64,000 bases of DNA from Cytobacillus sp. FSL H8-0458 (GCF_038002165.1 NZ_JBBOBR010000001.1:186001-250000), one strand, 5' to 3'. Positions 32,219-41,479 are shown, counted from the stretch's first letter. Made by a program: numbers and translations. Notes: generated by a model not told the origin, from the letters alone.

Positions 32219-32349
32219 GTCAGAAGGCAACATGAACATCGGACACACAAACTCTGATTTCTGCTTTCTTTGTCCGAAGGTGCACCAATTTCAGACTCAC
32301 AAACACAGACTCAGCTTTTCTTGTCTGAAGACACACCAATCTCAGACTC
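32219..32349. repeat. Three degenerate tandem units of about 51-52 bp
   Basis: Units begin at 32219 (TGTCAGAAGG), 32271 (TGTCCGAAGG) and 32322 (TGTCTGAAGA), at spacings of 52 and 51 bp. Units 2 and 3 share CACCAAT-y-TCAGACTC; units 1 and 2 share CACAAAC-n-C-n-GA and an ending GC. No coding frame is maintained. The array fills the middle of the 415-bp hemL-spoVID gap; the remainder (32120-32218 and 32350-32480) shows nothing else assignable. Confidence 0.7.
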
Positions 32350-32496
32350 CATTACTCTGTATATTCCAAGAACCTTTTTTAAATTAGTCATATTCCCCTT
32401 AAAGCGCTATTTTTCTAATCATAAAGTATCTTCATCCCTCATAGGATTGTTAATGACATAGTGATTAAACGCAAAGATTCGAAGGGAGGAGTCGCT

Positions 32497-33756
32497 TTGT
32501 CTCAGGGGAATCCATCGTGCTTACGATTTTCTTTAGAAGAATCAGTATGGTTTCAAAAAGGACAGGAAGTATCAGACCTGATTTCCATCTCGTTAGACCC
32601 CAATATAACAATTCAGGAAAGTGATCAATATGTAACAATCCAGGGAGCACTGGAACTGGCGGGTGAGTATAGACGCAGCGATGAAGAAGCATCCGAGGAA
32701 GAACAAGAGGATTTTGCAGTTACCAAATTCGTTCAGACCATCGAAGAACGGGGAGAAGGAATTTGTGAATTCAAACACTATTTTCCTGTCGATATCACCA
32801 TTCCGAATAATAGAATCCAAAGCATTTACGATATTGACGTTGCGGTAGAGTCCTTCGATTATGTTCTGCCGGAAAGAAGCTGTATGAAGCTGACAGCTAA
32901 TTTAACCATAACTGGACTATATGGTGATCAGCAGCATGTGCCTGTTCAAGTATGGGAGGAAGAAACTGAACCCGAAACTGAAACTGAAGAATTAGAGCCT
33001 CTGTACAGATCTCCTGAAGCGGTGGAGGAGACAGAGGAAGAAGAGCCAATTCTGCAGGAACGGCCATCTTATCAGCAGGAAGAACAGGAGGAAGAAAGGG
33101 AGGAACAGGTATCCGCTGAACAGGTATTCGCTGGTGCCGAGGAAGATATACGGGAAGAGGAACAGCAGGAAGAGCAGCTGGAAACAGCTGAAGTATATAT
33201 TCCATTTGAGGCAGAAGCAAGAAAGCAACCTGAAGCGGAAGAACAGGAAGTCATTAAACCGGCAGTGACGGCAGCACTTGAAGTAATACAAGAGCAGCCA
33301 CAAGAAGAACAGACGCAGAAAACTGCGCCGGAAATATCGTTCTCTTCTCAGCGCAGTGAAGAGGAAACACCGCCAACTGCACAGGAAATTTATCAAATGA
33401 CGGAAGCATCTGAATCAGATAGCCCCTCTTTTGAAAAGAAACCTGTCCAGGCAGCTGCACAGGAAAGTGGTGAGGAAACAGAGGAATCATCATCCTCTTC
33501 AGAACTGGAAGCTAAGAAAAAGAAACTCTCCAAAAAGAAAAGCATGTCGTTAACGGAGTTTTTTGCCCGCAAGGAAGAGTCAGAAGAACATGTTAAACTC
33601 AAGGTTTGCATTGTGCAGAATGGCGACACAATTGATGCCATTGCTGAAAGATATGATATACCGGCCCAGCAGCTATTAAGGGTGAATCATCTGGAAATTA
33701 ATCAGGATATTTATGAAGGGCAAGTGCTGTACATTCCTGTTGCGGTAGCCCATTAA
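32497..33756 (+). CDS. spoVID: Stage VI sporulation protein D, spore-coat morphogen with LysM domain
   Basis: 419 aa. The N-terminal SpoVID domain (residues 1-150: LRFSLEESVWFQKGQEVSDLISISLDP) drives spore encasement; a long acidic low-complexity stretch rich in Glu and Gln (about 170-320) follows; a basic patch KKKKLSKKKS and a C-terminal LysM domain (about 370-415: VQNGDTIDAIAERYDIPAQQ). I used TTG 32497, 5 nt after GGGAGGAG; it gives the known MxQxxxxxRFSxEES start. It is clearly shorter than B. subtilis SpoVID, mainly in the central region. Confidence 0.92.
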   Translation: MSQGNPSCLRFSLEESVWFQKGQEVSDLISISLDPNITIQESDQYVTIQGALELAGEYRRSDEEASEEEQEDFAVTKFVQTIEERGEGICEFKHYFPVDITIPNNRIQSIYDIDVAVESFDYVLPERSCMKLTANLTITGLYGDQQHVPVQVWEEETEPETETEELEPLYRSPEAVEETEEEEPILQERPSYQQEEQEEEREEQVSAEQVFAGAEEDIREEEQQEEQLETAEVYIPFEAEARKQPEAEEQEVIKPAVTAALEVIQEQPQEEQTQKTAPEISFSSQRSEEETPPTAQEIYQMTEASESDSPSFEKKPVQAAAQESGEETEESSSSSELEAKKKKLSKKKSMSLTEFFARKEESEEHVKLKVCIVQNGDTIDAIAERYDIPAQQLLRVNHLEINQDIYEGQVLYIPVAVAH

Positions 33757-33766
33757 AAGGTTAAAA

Positions 33767-33806
33767 GGCTGAGCAGGTATTGATAACCCGCTCAGCTATT
33801 TTCGTT
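33767..33806 (+). terminator. Probable terminator after spoVID
   Basis: 7-bp stem GCTGAGC (33768-33774) / GCTCAGC (33790-33796), then TATTTTCGTTTT. Confidence 0.6.
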
Positions 33807-33841
33807 TTACCAACATATATTTTTTTCATTCTGGAAAGTGA

Positions 33842-34831
33842 GTGGTTAAGGTGGAAGAAAAAAATCGGCTGCAGAAAGTCTCTCCCATTTTAAATCATTA
33901 TTCATTAGAGCCGCATTTTGTAGAGGATTTTGGGAGAGTTCAGAAGATTTACAGCAGTAAAGGCGTGTTTGCTTTGAAGAAAATAAAGCCTCAGCTTGGA
34001 GCGGATTTCATAAGGCATGTACAAACACTCTTTCAAAAAGGCTATAACAGAATAGTTCCCATTTACCCAACGGTGGACGGAAGGTACGCTGTGCTCCATC
34101 AGAATGAATTATTTTATTTAATGCCCTGGATGTCTAATGAGGAAAAGGAGGACAGATTTGAGCGGCATCAGCAGATGATTAGGGAATTGGCAAGACTGCA
34201 CACATTGTCTTCAAGGGAAGTTCCTATAAAAAAGGAAGACCGTACCGAACATTACGAAAATACCTTACAGGAATGGGAGAAAGAAAAGGAGTTTTTGGAG
34301 GGATTCATCGAAGCCTGCGAAAGAAAAGAGTATATGTCTCCTTTTGAACTAATGTTTTCCCTATATTACCATGATGTCAGCCAGGCACTAAAATTCTCCA
34401 CAAACAAATTTAAAGATTGGTATGAAAAAACAAAGGAAAGTGAGAAAGCACGTACGGTCATCATTCATGGAAAAGTTTCAACTGAACATTTTCTATACGA
34501 TGATAGGGGATATGGCTACTTCACAAATTTCGAAAATGCAAGACAGGGGTCGCCGCTCCATGATTTATTACCGTTTTTATCAAGAACCCTGAAAACATAT
34601 CCAAAAAGATCGGAAGAATGTGTAGAATGGATTTACACTTATATGAAGTACTTTCCCTTCAGGGATGACGAGATGCTGCTGTTTCAAAGCTACTTTGCTC
34701 ATCCGGGTCCTATTATCAAAGCTTGCGAACAATATTATAAAGGGGAAGGAAAGAGAGGAGAAAGAAAGGCTGTCCAGCATCTGCAAAGGCAGTATTGGCT
34801 TTTGAAAAATATTGAATATGCTGTTATGTGA
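33842..34831 (+). CDS. ysxE: YsxE, CotS-family spore-coat kinase-like protein
   Basis: 329 aa, aminoglycoside-phosphotransferase/CotS-like fold. The N-terminal lobe has GVFALKKIKP and PTVDGRYAVLHQNELFYLMPWM; the presumed catalytic loop is VIIHGKVSTEHFLYDD, where a kinase would have HGD-x-x-x-x-N, so the Asp and Asn are replaced by Lys and Glu; the DFG-like Asp position reads TNFENAR. It is probably a pseudokinase, acting as coat protein. Start GTG 33842 with SD GGAAAG; GTG 33851 is an alternative. The stop TGA (34829-34831) is followed in frame by a coding-like 25-codon tail (see findings). Confidence 0.85.
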   Translation: MVKVEEKNRLQKVSPILNHYSLEPHFVEDFGRVQKIYSSKGVFALKKIKPQLGADFIRHVQTLFQKGYNRIVPIYPTVDGRYAVLHQNELFYLMPWMSNEEKEDRFERHQQMIRELARLHTLSSREVPIKKEDRTEHYENTLQEWEKEKEFLEGFIEACERKEYMSPFELMFSLYYHDVSQALKFSTNKFKDWYEKTKESEKARTVIIHGKVSTEHFLYDDRGYGYFTNFENARQGSPLHDLLPFLSRTLKTYPKRSEECVEWIYTYMKYFPFRDDEMLLFQSYFAHPGPIIKACEQYYKGEGKRGERKAVQHLQRQYWLLKNIEYAVM

Positions 34832-34894
34832 ATCGATGAGATTGAGAGGCAAAAACAGGAAGAAAAAGCGGCAGCAGAAGCTCAAGCACAGGAA

Positions 34895-34923
34895 GGAGCC
34901 CAAAGCTGAAGGATGCGGGCTCC
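34895..34923. terminator. Hairpin between ysxE and the small convergent gene
   Basis: Perfect 7-bp stem GGAGCCC (34895-34901) / GGGCTCC (34917-34923). U tracts are absent on both sides, so termination is uncertain. Confidence 0.4.
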
Positions 34924-35114
34924 TAAACCAATTGAAGATGAAAGGCGATAGCGATCAGGATGAACAGCGAAAGCAGCAGTACATCGAAGGTAGTAGGCAA
35001 TAATATTGTTCTTATGCCTTGAAAAACACAGAACGGGATAATGAATTGTGCACATACATTCCTGAAAGTTCTTAACCAGGGAGGCAGTGTGTATGGATTA
35101 TATTTTCTTCTCAT
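34923..35114 (-). CDS. Small conserved-looking membrane protein
   Basis: 63 aa. N-terminal basic, aromatic region (MRRKYNPYTLPPWLRTFRNV), an amphipathic stretch, then one or two membrane segments (ICAQF-like IIPFCVFQG and TFDVLLLSLFILIAIAFHL). An SD-like AAAGGGG lies about 10 nt upstream of the ATG on the minus strand. The composition is protein-like, unlike a shadow, and no real gene overlaps it on the plus strand. I do not know its function. Convergent to ysxE. Confidence 0.6.
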   Translation of the reverse strand: MRRKYNPYTLPPWLRTFRNVCAQFIIPFCVFQGIRTILLPTTFDVLLLSLFILIAIAFHLQLV

Positions 35115-35288
35115 TTGTGCATACCCCTTTCCCCAATGTTATTATATATCCTATGATTAATTTTTCCGTAAAGTGCCTATTTTCATTTTTTTTCTATAAC
35201 GTCCACGCACCAGGCAATGAATAAGGGCAAATTTATTAGCACTCTAATAGAGACGGTGAATAATATATAAAAAACTGGGGTATCCTTA

Positions 35289-35318
35289 TTGACTATACCA
35301 GTATTTTTTCGGTAGTAT
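35289..35318 (+). promoter_or_regulatory. Sigma-A promoter of valS-folC
   Basis: TTGACT (35289-35294), 18-bp spacer, TAGTAT (35313-35318), directly before the T-box leader. The interval 35115-35288 upstream shows no gene. Confidence 0.65.
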
Positions 35319-35339
35319 ATTTTATATATAACTTTATAT

Positions 35340-35617
35340 CGATGCTAGGACAGGGAAGAGTACAATGGCCATTTGCCTTTTTAGAGAGGAAACCAGCAGC
35401 TGAAAGGTTATCCAGGCAGAACCGTTGGAAGGTCGCCCTAGAGCATCTTTTGCGAAAGGCTTAAGCCAAGTAGTAAAAGACGGGAAATCCGTTATCTGGT
35501 TAAGTGTCAACCACTATAAGAATGTCTTTCCCGGATTTTCTTTATTGGTTGAAAAAAAGGTGGTACCGCGAAGCAAACTCCATTCGTCCTTTTATGGCGA
35601 GTGGAGTTTTTTATTTT
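35340..35617 (+). promoter_or_regulatory. T-box leader RNA, valine-specific (specifier GTC)
   Basis: T-box core AGGTGGTACCGCG at 35558-35570. Stem I closes with GATGCTAGGAC (5') and CCTAGAGCATC (3'), and the specifier loop reads TTGGAAG-GTC-GCCC, giving GTC (35432-35434), a valine codon, matching the downstream valyl-tRNA synthetase gene. The terminator follows the core. Confidence 0.9.
35575..35617 (+). terminator. T-box-controlled terminator before valS
   Basis: AAACTCCA (35575-35582) pairs with TGGAGTTT (35602-35609), extended inward by TTCGTC/GGCGAG pairing, followed by TTTATTTTT. Confidence 0.85.
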
Positions 35618-35649
35618 TGCTGATTGCTTTTAGAAAGGAAGAATGACAT

Positions 35650-38295
35650 ATGGATAACAATGAATTATCAATGCCGACGAAATATGATCCGCAGGCGATT
35701 GAAAAAGGAAGATATGACTGGTGGCTGGAAGGGAAGTTCTTTGAAGCAAAAGATGACAAAACGAAGCAGCCGTATACTATTGTGATTCCGCCTCCGAACG
35801 TAACAGGAAAACTTCATCTCGGCCATGCATGGGATACGACGCTGCAGGATATCCTCACCCGAATGAAGCGTATGCAGGGATACGATGTTTTATGGCTTCC
35901 TGGTATGGACCATGCAGGTATCGCCACTCAGGCAAAGGTTGAAGAAAAGCTGCGCAATGATGGCAAAAGCCGCTATGATTTAGGCCGTGAAAAATTTGTG
36001 GAAGAAACATGGAAATGGAAAGAGGAATATGCCAGCCATATCCGCCAGCAATGGTCAAAGCTTGGATTAGGGCTTGATTACAGCCGTGAACGCTTCACCC
36101 TTGATGAAGGCTTATCAAAAGCTGTTAGAGAGGTTTTCGTTTCACTATATAATAAAGGATTGATTTACCGCGGCGAGTACATCATCAACTGGGATCCGTC
36201 TACGAAAACAGCGCTTTCTGATATCGAAGTTATATATAAGGATGTTCAAGGTGCTTTCTACCATATGAGATATCCACTGACAGACGGTTCGGGACATATC
36301 GAAATTGCCACTACACGCCCTGAAACGATGCTTGGGGATACAGCTGTAGCAGTACACCCGGAAGATGACCGTTATAAGCATTTGATCGGCAAGACGGTTA
36401 AACTGCCGATCATAGGACGGGAAATTCCAATTATTGCTGATGATTATGTTGAAATGGACTTCGGGTCAGGTGCAGTAAAAATTACACCGGCTCATGACCC
36501 AAACGATTTCGAAATTGGAAACCGCCACAATCTTGAAAGAATCCTTGTAATGAATGAAGACGGCACGATGAACACGAGAGCCGGTAAATACCAGGGTATG
36601 GACCGCTTTGAATGCCGCAAGCAGATCGTAAAGGACCTTCAGGAAGAAGGAGTACTTTTCAAAATTGAAGAGCATATGCATTCTGTGGGCCATTCAGAGC
36701 GCAGCGGTGCAGTAGTTGAACCATACCTTTCAACACAATGGTTTGTAAAAATGCAGCCTCTTGCGGATGAAGCCATCGCGCTTCAAGATAAAGAGGAAAA
36801 AGTGAACTTTGTTCCGGAGCGATTTGAAAAAACTTATCTGCGCTGGATGGAAAATATCCGTGACTGGTGTATTTCACGACAGCTTTGGTGGGGACACCGC
36901 ATCCCGGCCTGGTATCACAAGGAGACGGGTGAGGTTTACGTAGGTCATGAAGCTCCTGAAGATAGTGAAAACTGGGAACAGGATAAAGATGTATTAGATA
37001 CATGGTTCAGTTCAGCATTATGGCCGTTTTCAACGATGGGCTGGCCGGATACTGACTCTGCTGACTTTAAGAGATATTATCCGACTGCGGCCCTTGTAAC
37101 AGGCTATGACATTATTTTCTTCTGGGTATCACGAATGATTTTCCAGGGGCTCGAATTTACAGGAGAGCGTCCATTCCAGGATGTATTAATTCATGGTCTT
37201 GTTCGTGACTCACAGGGACGCAAGATGAGTAAGTCACTTGGAAATGGCGTTGATCCGATGGATGTAATAGACCAGTATGGTGCCGATTCACTCCGCTACT
37301 TCCTTTCAACAGGAAGCTCGCCGGGACAGGATCTTCGCTTCACTATGGAAAAGGTAGAGGCAACCTGGAACTTTGCCAATAAAATCTGGAACGCATCCCG
37401 TTTTGCTCTAATGAATATGGATGGATTAACATTCGAAGAAATTGATTTAAGCGGTGAAAAGTCTGTTGCTGATAAATGGATATTAACCCGTTTGAATGAA
37501 ACAATCGAGACTGTTACAAGATTGTCTGACCGCTATGAGTTTGGAGAGGTTGGCCGAGTGCTGTACAACTTCATCTGGGATGATTTCTGCGACTGGTATA
37601 TTGAAATGGCGAAGCTTCCGCTGTATGGAGAAGATGAGGCTGCCAAGAAAACAACGAGATCCATCCTGGCATATGTTCTGGATAACACAATGCGTCTCCT
37701 TCATCCATTTATGCCATTTATCACAGAGGAAATCTGGCAGAACCTTCCTCATTCAGGCGAATCCATTACGGTTGCCCAGTGGCCGGCAGTAAAGGATGAA
37801 TACACAGACAACCAGGCAGCAAATGAAATGAAGCTGCTTGTTGAAATCATCCGTTCTGTCCGCAACAGCCGTGCTGAAGTGAACACGCCGATGAGCAAGA
37901 AGATTAAAATGATGGTAAAGGCTAAGGACCAGGAGATTCTTGCTACACTGGAAAATAACCGTGCCTATATTGAACGCTTCTGTAATCCTGAGGAACTGGT
38001 GCTGGCTTTAGAGGTTGAGACACCTGATAAGGCGATGACAGCAGTTGTGACTGGTGCAGAAATTATCCTGCCGCTTGAGGGCCTGATTAATATCGAAGAA
38101 GAAGTGGCCAGACTGCAGAAAGAATGGGATAAATTAAATAAAGAAGTAGAACGTGTTCAAAAGAAACTTTCAAACGAAGGCTTCATTAAAAAAGCGCCTG
38201 AAAAGGTAATTGAAGAAGAGAAAGCAAAAGAACAAGACTACAGCGAGAAGAGAGCAGCTGTAGAAGCTCGCATTAGAGAGCTAAAAGGAGAATAA
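35650..38295 (+). CDS. valS: Valyl-tRNA synthetase
   Basis: 881 aa class I synthetase. HIGH motif as HLGH (56-59) in [19 protein letters not shown] at 525-529; the editing (CP1) domain between them includes [20 protein letters not shown]; anticodon-binding domain and a C-terminal coiled coil (about 810-880) complete the enzyme. Under control of the valine T-box. ATG 35650 has SD AAAGGAAG. Probably co-transcribed with folC. Confidence 0.97.
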   Translation: MDNNELSMPTKYDPQAIEKGRYDWWLEGKFFEAKDDKTKQPYTIVIPPPNVTGKLHLGHAWDTTLQDILTRMKRMQGYDVLWLPGMDHAGIATQAKVEEKLRNDGKSRYDLGREKFVEETWKWKEEYASHIRQQWSKLGLGLDYSRERFTLDEGLSKAVREVFVSLYNKGLIYRGEYIINWDPSTKTALSDIEVIYKDVQGAFYHMRYPLTDGSGHIEIATTRPETMLGDTAVAVHPEDDRYKHLIGKTVKLPIIGREIPIIADDYVEMDFGSGAVKITPAHDPNDFEIGNRHNLERILVMNEDGTMNTRAGKYQGMDRFECRKQIVKDLQEEGVLFKIEEHMHSVGHSERSGAVVEPYLSTQWFVKMQPLADEAIALQDKEEKVNFVPERFEKTYLRWMENIRDWCISRQLWWGHRIPAWYHKETGEVYVGHEAPEDSENWEQDKDVLDTWFSSALWPFSTMGWPDTDSADFKRYYPTAALVTGYDIIFFWVSRMIFQGLEFTGERPFQDVLIHGLVRDSQGRKMSKSLGNGVDPMDVIDQYGADSLRYFLSTGSSPGQDLRFTMEKVEATWNFANKIWNASRFALMNMDGLTFEEIDLSGEKSVADKWILTRLNETIETVTRLSDRYEFGEVGRVLYNFIWDDFCDWYIEMAKLPLYGEDEAAKKTTRSILAYVLDNTMRLLHPFMPFITEEIWQNLPHSGESITVAQWPAVKDEYTDNQAANEMKLLVEIIRSVRNSRAEVNTPMSKKIKMMVKAKDQEILATLENNRAYIERFCNPEELVLALEVETPDKAMTAVVTGAEIILPLEGLINIEEEVARLQKEWDKLNKEVERVQKKLSNEGFIKKAPEKVIEEEKAKEQDYSEKRAAVEARIRELKGE

Positions 38296-38306
38296 TTAAT
38301 AGTTGC

Positions 38307-38339
38307 GGAAGGCGGGTCCACATCAAGGATTCGTCTTCC
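38307..38339 (+). promoter_or_regulatory. Long hairpin between valS and folC
   Basis: 13-bp stem GGAAGGCGGGTCC / GGATTCGTCTTCC with three G-T pairs and loop ACATCAA. No T run follows and the folC SD is just downstream, so it may be a processing or stability element within the valS-folC mRNA. Confidence 0.5.
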
Positions 38340-38365
38340 TTCCTGTATAACGGAGGTGCATATAT

Positions 38366-39697
38366 ATGTTTACTGCTTATGAGGAAGCACTGGAATGGAT
38401 TCATTCAAGGCTGAGACTGGGGATGAAGCCGGGACTTCAGAGAATGGAATGGATGATGGAAAAACTCGGGCATCCGGAGAGAAGAATTAAGTCTGTTCAT
38501 ATTGGCGGAACGAATGGAAAAGGCTCAACAGTTACGTTTTTAAGATCCATTCTTCAAGAGGCGGGTTATTCGGTCGGGACTTTTACATCGCCATATTTTG
38601 AGAATTTTAATGAACGTATTTCCCTAAACGGAACTCCAATTGGAGATGAAGATCTTGTTCAGCTTGCCAATGATATATATTCGCTGGCTGTTGAATTGGA
38701 ACAGACGGAACTTGGCGGTCCAACTGAGTTTGAAATCATTACTGCCATGGCTTTTCAATATTTTGGTCATGTAAGACCGGTGGATCTTGTATTGTTTGAA
38801 GTGGGGCTTGGCGGCAGATATGACTCCACTAACATCATTTATCCCGTGTTATCAATCATAACAAGCATCGGGCTCGATCATACAGCCATACTGGGGGATA
38901 CATATGAGAAAATCGCTTTTGAAAAAGCGGGAATCATTAAACCTGGAATCAGTGTTATTACCGCTGTCAAACAGGAAGAAGCACTCGCTGTTATCCAAGA
39001 TAAAGCTTCAGGCCTAAAGGCCCCGATTTATCAGCTGGGGAAGGAATTTGCTATTTCGAATCATAAATCCCTCGTCCAGGGTGAGTTTTTCTCACTTGAG
39101 ACAGTCTTTCAGGATTTCCGTGATCTTGAGACAGGAATGAGCGGGAAACACCAGACAGAAAATGCTTCCCTTGCTGTAATGGCAGCAGAGCTATTAAATA
39201 AGTTTTATTCTTTCTTAATAGATGAAAAACACATAAGAGGCGGATTGAAAACAGCATTCTGGCCTGGCAGATTTGAAATTGTATCTCATGACCCGCTGGT
39301 GGTAATAGATGGAGCTCATAATGAAGAAGGTATATCTGCATTAACTGCTGAGCTGGAAAAGCGTTTTGGGGAAAGAAGCAAAAAGATTGTATTTGCTGCG
39401 CTGGCTGATAAAAAGCTTGATAAAATGATCAGTAAGCTTGATTCTGCTGCAGACTGCATCACCTTTACAGAATTTAACTTTCCGAGAGCAGCATCAGCTG
39501 AAGATTTATATAATCTCAGCAAAAACAGCAGGAAACAATTTCATTCAGATTGGAAAGAGCTATTGGAGACTGAATTGTGCAAATCAGGAAAAAACAGCGT
39601 CCTTGTCATAACCGGATCCCTTTACTTCCTCTCAGAAGTGAAGCCTGCTCTTTTGAAACTTTTGGAAAACAATCAATGGAAATATGACAAAAGTTAG
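38366..39697 (+). CDS. folC: Folylpolyglutamate synthase / dihydrofolate synthase
   Basis: 443 aa Mur-ligase-like enzyme that adds glutamates to folates (and may join glutamate to dihydropteroate). P-loop GTNGKGST at residues 48-55; SPYFENFNERI, ExGLGGRYDSTN, HTAILGDT and IDGAHNEEG are family blocks. SD GGAGGTG before ATG 38366. Confidence 0.95.
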   Translation: MFTAYEEALEWIHSRLRLGMKPGLQRMEWMMEKLGHPERRIKSVHIGGTNGKGSTVTFLRSILQEAGYSVGTFTSPYFENFNERISLNGTPIGDEDLVQLANDIYSLAVELEQTELGGPTEFEIITAMAFQYFGHVRPVDLVLFEVGLGGRYDSTNIIYPVLSIITSIGLDHTAILGDTYEKIAFEKAGIIKPGISVITAVKQEEALAVIQDKASGLKAPIYQLGKEFAISNHKSLVQGEFFSLETVFQDFRDLETGMSGKHQTENASLAVMAAELLNKFYSFLIDEKHIRGGLKTAFWPGRFEIVSHDPLVVIDGAHNEEGISALTAELEKRFGERSKKIVFAALADKKLDKMISKLDSAADCITFTEFNFPRAASAEDLYNLSKNSRKQFHSDWKELLETELCKSGKNSVLVITGSLYFLSEVKPALLKLLENNQWKYDKS

Positions 39698-39762
39698 AAA
39701 ATTTGATAAAATGTTTTTATTATCCGACTATTTTCCTGAATAAATTGGAGGAGGGGAAAAAG

Positions 39763-41478
39763 ATAGTTAGTTCACGAGCCAAAAAAATAATATGGTTATT
39801 ATGGATACTGTTATTTCCCGCAGGTTCCATGCTAACCTATCATTTTTACCCTCCCGGCCTTTCAGGACAGGGAATCAGTTTATTTGCCTTCTTTATTTTA
39901 ATGTTTCTCGTTTCTTCCATGCCGATGGTTGTCAATAATACACCCATCTTTTTGATTCAATGGGTTTCCATGGCAGTATTCTTAACTTTTGGTCTTCTTG
40001 CTGAAATGATCATGGTCCAGATGGGTGTCCTGGTACTTCTTTTAAGACTTAAAATACAGAAAGATCAGCTGTTTCGTCTGCCGCTTAACTCACTTTTGTT
40101 CTTTACGGTCTCTTTTTTGAGCGGGCTGGCTTACTTTGCGATGGGAGGCAAAACAGGCATAGATCTAATTGCCAATCCTCAGTATTTCTGGGTTGCGGCC
40201 GCCTACCCGGTCATTCACTTTACACTAAATCAGATATTAATCAGCGTAATTCAGGCTGCATTGTACGGCAGGAGAATATCCTTTCTGGAAAAAGACCTTA
40301 TATGGGAGACAGTCACTTCACTCATAACATTCCCGATTGGCCTTATCCTTTACATACTTTATTCTGAAGTGGGAATTCTTGCACTCCTGTTTGTAGGTGT
40401 GCCATTTGTAAGTCTTTCAATCATACTTCATCTTTATTACTCAAGTGAAAAGGTGATTGATTACCTTCAAAAAGCCTCAGAAATAAGCCATCAAATGGCC
40501 GAGCGCCTTGATGTGAATGAGGTTATGGAGCTTTTTATTTTGAAATTGAGCGACATGATTCCTGTTGATTATGCCTATATCCTTGATATTAAAGATAATG
40601 GTGAACTTCACTCCATTTTCCGGATAGAGCATGAACTAATTAAGCCGAATGATCTTATGCCTACCAAAAAAAATGAGGGAATCAGCGGATTGGTTTTAGA
40701 TACCAGAAAATCTGCCCTTTTTCATTCGAAAAAGAAATGGAAAAACATTGCTAAGGAATTCTTGCCTGAAGATGCTGAGAGCATCCTTTGTGTTCCGATA
40801 GTCCGAAGTAATGAAGTATTGGGGGGTCTGCTGCTTTCCTCAACAAAAAAGAGGGCATATGAAAAGTCGCAGCTCATGATTGTCGATATATTATGTTCGC
40901 ATTTTGCAATTGCCATTGAGAATGCCAGGCACTATGAAGAAACAAAAGCCAAAAGCGAGCGCTGTGCGTTAACGAAACTATACAATTACCGTTATATTGA
41001 AGCGAAACTAAAGGAAGAGTTCAGCAGATTGCAAAATGGTTCAAGGGACCTCCTCTCACTCATCATACTCGATATCGATCATTTTAAAAAAGTGAACGAT
41101 ACTTATGGGCATCAGAGCGGAAATGAAATCCTCTGTGAACTGGCTGATCGGCTGACAAATTTGATTGATACGGCCGGAATTGCTGCCCGGTATGGCGGCG
41201 AGGAATTTATTGTCTTGATGCCTGATACCAGCAAGGAAGATGCAATAGGCTGGGCCGAGCTTATCAGGCAGACCATTGCCAACCGTCCATTTATACTCAA
41301 ACAGAACATCGATGGAAGAAACAGCAGCACAAAAGTATATATAACCGCTTCTATTGGGGTAGCTGCTGCACCCGAAGATGCCGATGATTCACTGGCCCTC
41401 ATACGCCATGCTGACAGAGCATTATATGTTGGAGCTAAGCGGGCTGGGAGGAATAGGGTTGCGGAATATGTGAAGTAA
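39763..41478 (+). CDS. Membrane-bound GAF-GGDEF diguanylate cyclase (probable ATA start)
   Basis: About 571 aa from 39763. N-terminal half: six to eight membrane segments (ILLFPAGSMLTYHF, LFAFFILMFLVSSMPMVV, LIQWVSMAVFLTFGLL...). Middle: GAF-type sensor (about 240-400, MAERLDVNEVMELFILKLSDMIP). C-terminal: GGDEF domain with intact signature RYGGEEF, so c-di-GMP synthesis is likely; the inhibitory RxxD site is absent. The best SD (GGAGGAGGGG, 39747-39756) stands 6 nt before ATA 39763, with no ATG/GTG/TTG nearby; the only other start is TTG 39703, without SD. B. subtilis has no such gene between folC and comC. Confidence 0.8.
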   Translation: MVSSRAKKIIWLLWILLFPAGSMLTYHFYPPGLSGQGISLFAFFILMFLVSSMPMVVNNTPIFLIQWVSMAVFLTFGLLAEMIMVQMGVLVLLLRLKIQKDQLFRLPLNSLLFFTVSFLSGLAYFAMGGKTGIDLIANPQYFWVAAAYPVIHFTLNQILISVIQAALYGRRISFLEKDLIWETVTSLITFPIGLILYILYSEVGILALLFVGVPFVSLSIILHLYYSSEKVIDYLQKASEISHQMAERLDVNEVMELFILKLSDMIPVDYAYILDIKDNGELHSIFRIEHELIKPNDLMPTKKNEGISGLVLDTRKSALFHSKKKWKNIAKEFLPEDAESILCVPIVRSNEVLGGLLLSSTKKRAYEKSQLMIVDILCSHFAIAIENARHYEETKAKSERCALTKLYNYRYIEAKLKEEFSRLQNGSRDLLSLIILDIDHFKKVNDTYGHQSGNEILCELADRLTNLIDTAGIAARYGGEEFIVLMPDTSKEDAIGWAELIRQTIANRPFILKQNIDGRNSSTKVYITASIGVAAAPEDADDSLALIRHADRALYVGAKRAGRNRVAEYVK

Positions 41479-41479
41479 A

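Noticed and set aside
32219-32349. CRISPR array
   Set aside because: Units are degenerate along their full length, there are no unique spacers of equal size between identical repeats, and no cas genes are nearby.
32388-32427. Sigma-E promoter for spoVID (TCATATT ... CATAAAGT)
   Set aside because: The two elements are 25 bp apart, while sigma-E promoters need about 14.
32897-33493. Minus-strand ORFs opposite spoVID, rich in Leu, Phe, Ser and Cys
   Set aside because: They are antisense shadows of the Glu/Gln-rich SpoVID linker and have no SD.
34812-35003. Plus-strand basic 64-codon ORF after ysxE
   Set aside because: Overlaps the better supported minus-strand small membrane gene and the in-frame ysxE tail; no SD of its own.
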